A stretch of DNA of 6,001 bases from Sulfurovum sp. (lineage in GTDB: Bacteria > Campylobacterota > Campylobacteria > Campylobacterales > Sulfurovaceae), in the NCBI GenBank assembly GCA_015661795.1, contig DQVJ01000128.1:1-6001 (forward strand). Reading direction: 5' to 3'. Below the pieces are notes generated by a model. The model was not told the origin of the DNA. It did no database searches and was given only the letters and a program-made list of their open reading frames with translations. This document shows positions 5,521 through 6,001 of this stretch, piece by piece. Made by a program: the position numbers and the translations under genes. Numbering within the stretch: position 1 is the first letter of the stretch; each line of letters opens with the position of its first letter.

Positions 5521-6001
5521 ATAAATTCTTTTCCAACTCCAAGAGCTTCTTCTTCACAGGCAAACCACCTGCATACCCCACCAAGTCACCGTTACTTCCA
5601 ATGATACGATGACAAGGAATCATGATAGAGATAGAGTTAGCCCCATTGGCAGAGGCTATAGCACGTACTGCTTTTGCATTGCCTATGTTCTTTGCTAACT
5701 CTAAGTAGGAGGCTGTAGTACCATAAGGTATCTGCATCAGCCCATCCCACACAGACCTTTGAAAGTCAGTACCCACCATGAGTAATGATATATCAAAGTC
5801 TTTGCGTTCACCTGCAAAGTACTCTTTCATTTGTACTATAGTTTTTTCTATGACTTCTGAACTTTCTTCTATATACTCAGCCTTTAAGCCTTTTTGTATA
5901 CGTTTATCTATCGTGGTACGCATACGCCTATACTTCCAGTCAGCTAGACATAGTTTTTTATCATAGGAGCCTAATAGTAATTCACCTACTGGACTTTTAT
6001 A
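5513..6001 (-). CDS. ogt: Methylated-DNA-protein cysteine methyltransferase, 5' end beyond window
   Basis: This suicide DNA-repair enzyme moves the alkyl group from O6-alkylguanine (and O4-alkylthymine) to its own cysteine. The C-terminal domain has all hallmarks: 'TDFQRSVWDGLMQIPYGTT' (helix-turn-helix entry), the 'AVRAIASANGANSISI' segment with the arginine finger and hinge Asn, active-site 'IPCHRIIGSNG', and the 'LVGYAGGL' pocket loop. The catalytic Cys is visible residue 130. An ATG at 5923 is not the real start: the frame stays open through 26 more codons to base 6001, and they read 'YKSPVGELLLGS' and 'CLADWKYRR', the normal N-terminal Ogt/MGMT domain. Only about five or six residues are probably missing. 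Its stop codon lies inside the end of the histidine kinase gene (8-base convergent overlap), so the two genes share no terminator space. Its promoter is outside the window. Confidence 0.95.
   Translation of the reverse strand, partial: YKSPVGELLLGSYDKKLCLADWKYRRMRTTIDKRIQKGLKAEYIEESSEVIEKTIVQMKEYFAGERKDFDISLLMVGTDFQRSVWDGLMQIPYGTTASYLELAKNIGNAKAVRAIASANGANSISIMIPCHRIIGSNGDLVGYAGGLPVKKKLLELEKNLFN

Noticed and set aside
5778..5966. Plus-strand open frame of 62 codons
   Set aside because: Antisense to the methyltransferase, whose N-terminal domain motifs continue through this stretch on the minus strand.

Overview
The window is AT-rich, tightly packed bacterial DNA. Several features point to Campylobacterota, probably a Sulfurimonas/Sulfurovum-type relative. 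The histidine kinase carries the H-box form 'GNIAHQWRQPL' common in that phylum. One promoter has no clear -35 but a phased T-rich upstream tract. The single-domain globin sits behind a Crp/Fnr-type palindrome, as in the nitrosative-stress globin system of Campylobacter. The assignment rests on reading motifs, not on any search.

Left part, minus strand (1-1863). A two-gene globin operon starts at a class-II-type promoter: a perfect palindrome containing TTGAC-N4-GTCAA is centred exactly where an activator should sit (-41.5) relative to a TATAGT -10 box. The first gene (1370-1792) is a single-domain haemoglobin of the flavohaemoglobin/Vgb/Cgb type, expected to handle NO. The second (439-1344) begins 25 bases later behind a strong Shine-Dalgarno. 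It encodes a globin-coupled-sensor (protoglobin) domain followed by four membrane segments resembling PsiE, but an in-frame TAA at codon 56 cuts it inside the globin domain. Only a 55-residue N-terminal piece and a 231-codon downstream open frame remain. Further left, a DUF3147-type four-helix membrane protein (1-318) has its own possible promoter and runs off the window just before its stop.

Middle part. A small cysteine-rich lipoprotein (2001-2294, minus) is divergent from a three-gene plus-strand cluster: an OmpR-type response regulator (2362-3033), a lipoprotein with a ClpP/crotonase-fold domain and an intact-looking Ser-His-Asp set (3112-4191), and a seven-helix 7TMR-DISM-like histidine kinase (4225-5520). 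The regulator and kinase are probably cognate. The lipoprotein between them may be their sensory accessory or their output, which is inference.

Right end. A methylated-DNA-protein cysteine methyltransferase (5513-6001, minus) overlaps the kinase tail to tail by 8 bases. Its true N-terminus lies beyond the window, because homologous sequence continues in frame to base 6001.

No tRNA, rRNA, CRISPR array, insertion sequence or convincing intrinsic terminator is visible. No gap between genes exceeds about 210 bases; the largest (1793-2000) holds the globin promoter and otherwise nothing I can identify.
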